Assembly: GCA_003070825.1 (NCBI GenBank)
Contig: QBLP01000067.1
Coordinates: 1-8,400, forward strand
Direction: 5' to 3'
Length of the DNA stretch: 8,400 nt
From: Halanaerobium sp.
GTDB taxonomy: Bacteria; Bacillota; Halanaerobiia; Halanaerobiales; Halanaerobiaceae
Below are positions 7,305 to 8,400 of the stretch, piece after piece. Position 1 is the first letter of the stretch; the number at the start of each line of letters is the position of its first letter. The notes beneath the pieces were generated by a model. The model ran no database searches. It saw only the letters and a program-made list of their open reading frames with translations, and was not told where the DNA came from. The position numbers and the translations under genes were made by a program.

Positions 7305-7328
7305 TTGTAAGTAATGAGAAAGATGTGT

Positions 7329-7379
7329 CAGTTTAGGGAGAGGAGGCCTCTCCCTATAACTGTTTTCTCTTTCTTTTTA
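7329..7379 (+). terminator. Intrinsic terminator or attenuator between dnaK and dnaJ
   Basis: The arm 7329-7343 (CAGTTTAGGGAGAGG) pairs with 7347-7362 (CCTCTCCCTATAACTG) to give 15 base pairs with one bulged base (T7357) and a 3-base loop. A pyrimidine tract with several T runs (7363-7378) follows, the classic layout of a rho-independent terminator. An outer helix can also form between 7317-7323 (AGAAAGA) and 7368-7374 (TCTTTCT). dnaJ follows at once with its own ribosome binding site, and dnaK-dnaJ are normally co-transcribed. The structure therefore probably stops only part of the transcripts, giving more dnaK than dnaJ. It could also act as a stabilising 3' end for dnaK mRNA. Confidence 0.8.
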
Positions 7380-7395
7380 GAGAGGTGATTTTAAG

Positions 7396-8381
7396 ATGGC
7401 AAAAAAAGATTATTACGAATTGCTCGGTGTTGACCGGGATGCCGATCAAAAAGAAATTAAGCGGGCTTATCGTAAGCTTGCCAAAAAATATCATCCTGAT
7501 ATGAATCAGGAAAAGGATACCTCAGAGAGGTTTAAAGAAATATCTGAGGCTTATGAGATATTAAGTGATCCGGACAAGAGAGCTCGTTATGATCAGTATG
7601 GTCATTCAGGTATTAATGATCAGGACTTCAATTTTGATGATTTTGCTCGAGGCGGCTTTGGTGGACTTGATGATCTTTTCAATATGTTTGGATTTGGCGG
7701 CGGCATGGGCGGCCGCAGACAGAATGGACCACGCCGGGGAGCAGATCTGCAGTATAGGCTGCAAATTTCTTTTGAAGAAGCTGCTTTCGGTGGTAAGAAA
7801 GAAATCAGAATCCCAAGGGAAGAAGAATGTGACCGCTGTGGCGGCAGTGGTGCTGAACCTGGAACAGATGTAAAAACCTGTCCGGAATGTAATGGTCAGG
7901 GTCAGGTGCGCAGCAGCCAGCAGACACCATTTGGACAGTTTACTCAGACAAGAGCCTGTCCTAAATGTGGTGGAGATGGTAAGATTGTTGAAGAAGCCTG
8001 TCATAAGTGTAATGGCTCAGGTAAGGTTCGTAAACAGCGCAAATTAACTGTTAACATACCGGCTGGTGTAGATACTGGAACCAGACTCAGGATGTCCGGG
8101 GAAGGCCAGGCTGGAGAAAAAGGTGGACCTGCAGGTGACCTATATATTGTAATCGATGTCCAGGAGCATAAGATTTTTGACCGCAAAGGTGATGATCTCT
8201 ACTGTGAGGTTCCAATAAGTTTTGTTCAGGCTACCCTTGGTGACAAGATTAAAGTTCCTACTTTAGAAGGAAAAGTTCAGTTTGACATTCCTGAGGGAAC
8301 TCAGCCAGGTACAACCTTTAGGCTTAAAAATAAAGGTATTCAGCATCTTAATGGATATGGCCGTGGTGATCAGTATATTAA
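7396..8381 (+). CDS. dnaJ: Chaperone DnaJ (Hsp40, type I), cut at the 3' end
   Basis: DnaJ brings unfolded clients to DnaK and stimulates its ATPase. The genomic part encodes 328 residues of an expected 370-380. The J domain (1-70) has the essential HPD at 33-35. A short Gly/Phe region covers about 73-106. All four zinc-binding CxxCxGxG repeats are present: CDRCGGSG (145-152), CPECNGQG (162-169), CPKCGGDG (188-195) and CHKCNGSG (202-209). This makes it a true type I DnaJ rather than CbpA. The C-terminal client-binding domains run to the break, and the dimerisation end is missing. The ATG at 7396 is preceded by AGAGAGGTGATT (7379-7390). The frame stays open to 8400, but its last seven codons (329-335) are wholly or partly adapter, so I end the gene at 8381. 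This is an assembly truncation, not a pseudogene. Confidence 0.97.
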
Positions 8382-8400
8382 CTGTCTCTTATACACATCT
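8382..8400. other. Untrimmed Tn5/Nextera mosaic-end adapter
   Basis: CTGTCTCTTATACACATCT is the exact 19-base reverse complement of the Tn5 mosaic end used in Nextera library preparation. It is flush with the last base of the window and interrupts dnaJ in the middle of its conserved C-terminal domain. It is library adapter left on the contig end, not a genomic transposon: no transposase or further insertion sequence is present. Confidence 0.95.

Noticed and set aside
7321..7328. AGATGTGT, the first 8 bases of the Nextera mosaic end
   Set aside because: The match stops after 8 bases and the sequence continues as a normal intergenic region. A match this short is expected by chance.
7606..8004. 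A 132-codon minus-strand open frame, plus a + strand frame at 7565-7873
   Set aside because: Both lie inside dnaJ, whose J domain and four zinc repeats are intact in the true frame. They are shadows with no family features.

Overview
The window is AT-rich and carries the conserved Gram-positive heat-shock locus in the order lepA - hemW - hrcA - grpE - dnaK - dnaJ, all on the + strand. A divergent rpsT sits at the left edge. This gene order, the perfect CIRCE operator, strong AGGAGG-type ribosome binding sites and a DnaK of the short Gram-positive type all point to a Firmicute. The AT-rich bases, strong CAG use for glutamine and general look of the proteins would suit an anaerobic clostridial lineage such as Halanaerobiales. 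That placement is impression only, not shown by the sequence.

Layout. Bases 1-254 hold rpsT (ribosomal protein S20) on the minus strand, missing only its last codon or few. Bases 255-511 are a divergent intergenic region with a good lepA promoter (421-449) and an inverted repeat touching its -35 side (389-414). lepA (EF4 GTPase, TTG start) runs into hemW (radical-SAM heme chaperone) with a short overlap, so these two form one translationally linked unit. After hemW come a new promoter and a CIRCE operator (3569-3595), which start the hrcA-grpE-dnaK-dnaJ operon. hrcA and grpE are nearly contiguous. An all-A/T hairpin lies between grpE and dnaK. Between dnaK and dnaJ there is a promoter-like sequence followed by a strong hairpin with a U-rich tail, so dnaJ expression may be partly uncoupled from dnaK. 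dnaJ is cut at the right edge.

How the genes work together. DnaK folds client proteins in an ATP cycle: DnaJ delivers clients and triggers hydrolysis, and GrpE exchanges ADP for ATP. HrcA represses the operon by binding CIRCE. In the established model HrcA activity depends on GroEL, which is not in this window. LepA and S20 are translation factors and HemW is a heme chaperone. Their position next to the chaperones is a conserved neighbourhood rather than a shared pathway.

Quality warning. The last 19 bases (8382-8400) are exactly the Tn5/Nextera mosaic-end adapter. The contig ends in untrimmed library adapter, and the last seven apparent DnaJ residues are artefact. I see no mobile element, CRISPR array, tRNA or rRNA gene, and no clearly new system. 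The most interesting biology is the dnaK-dnaJ spacer.
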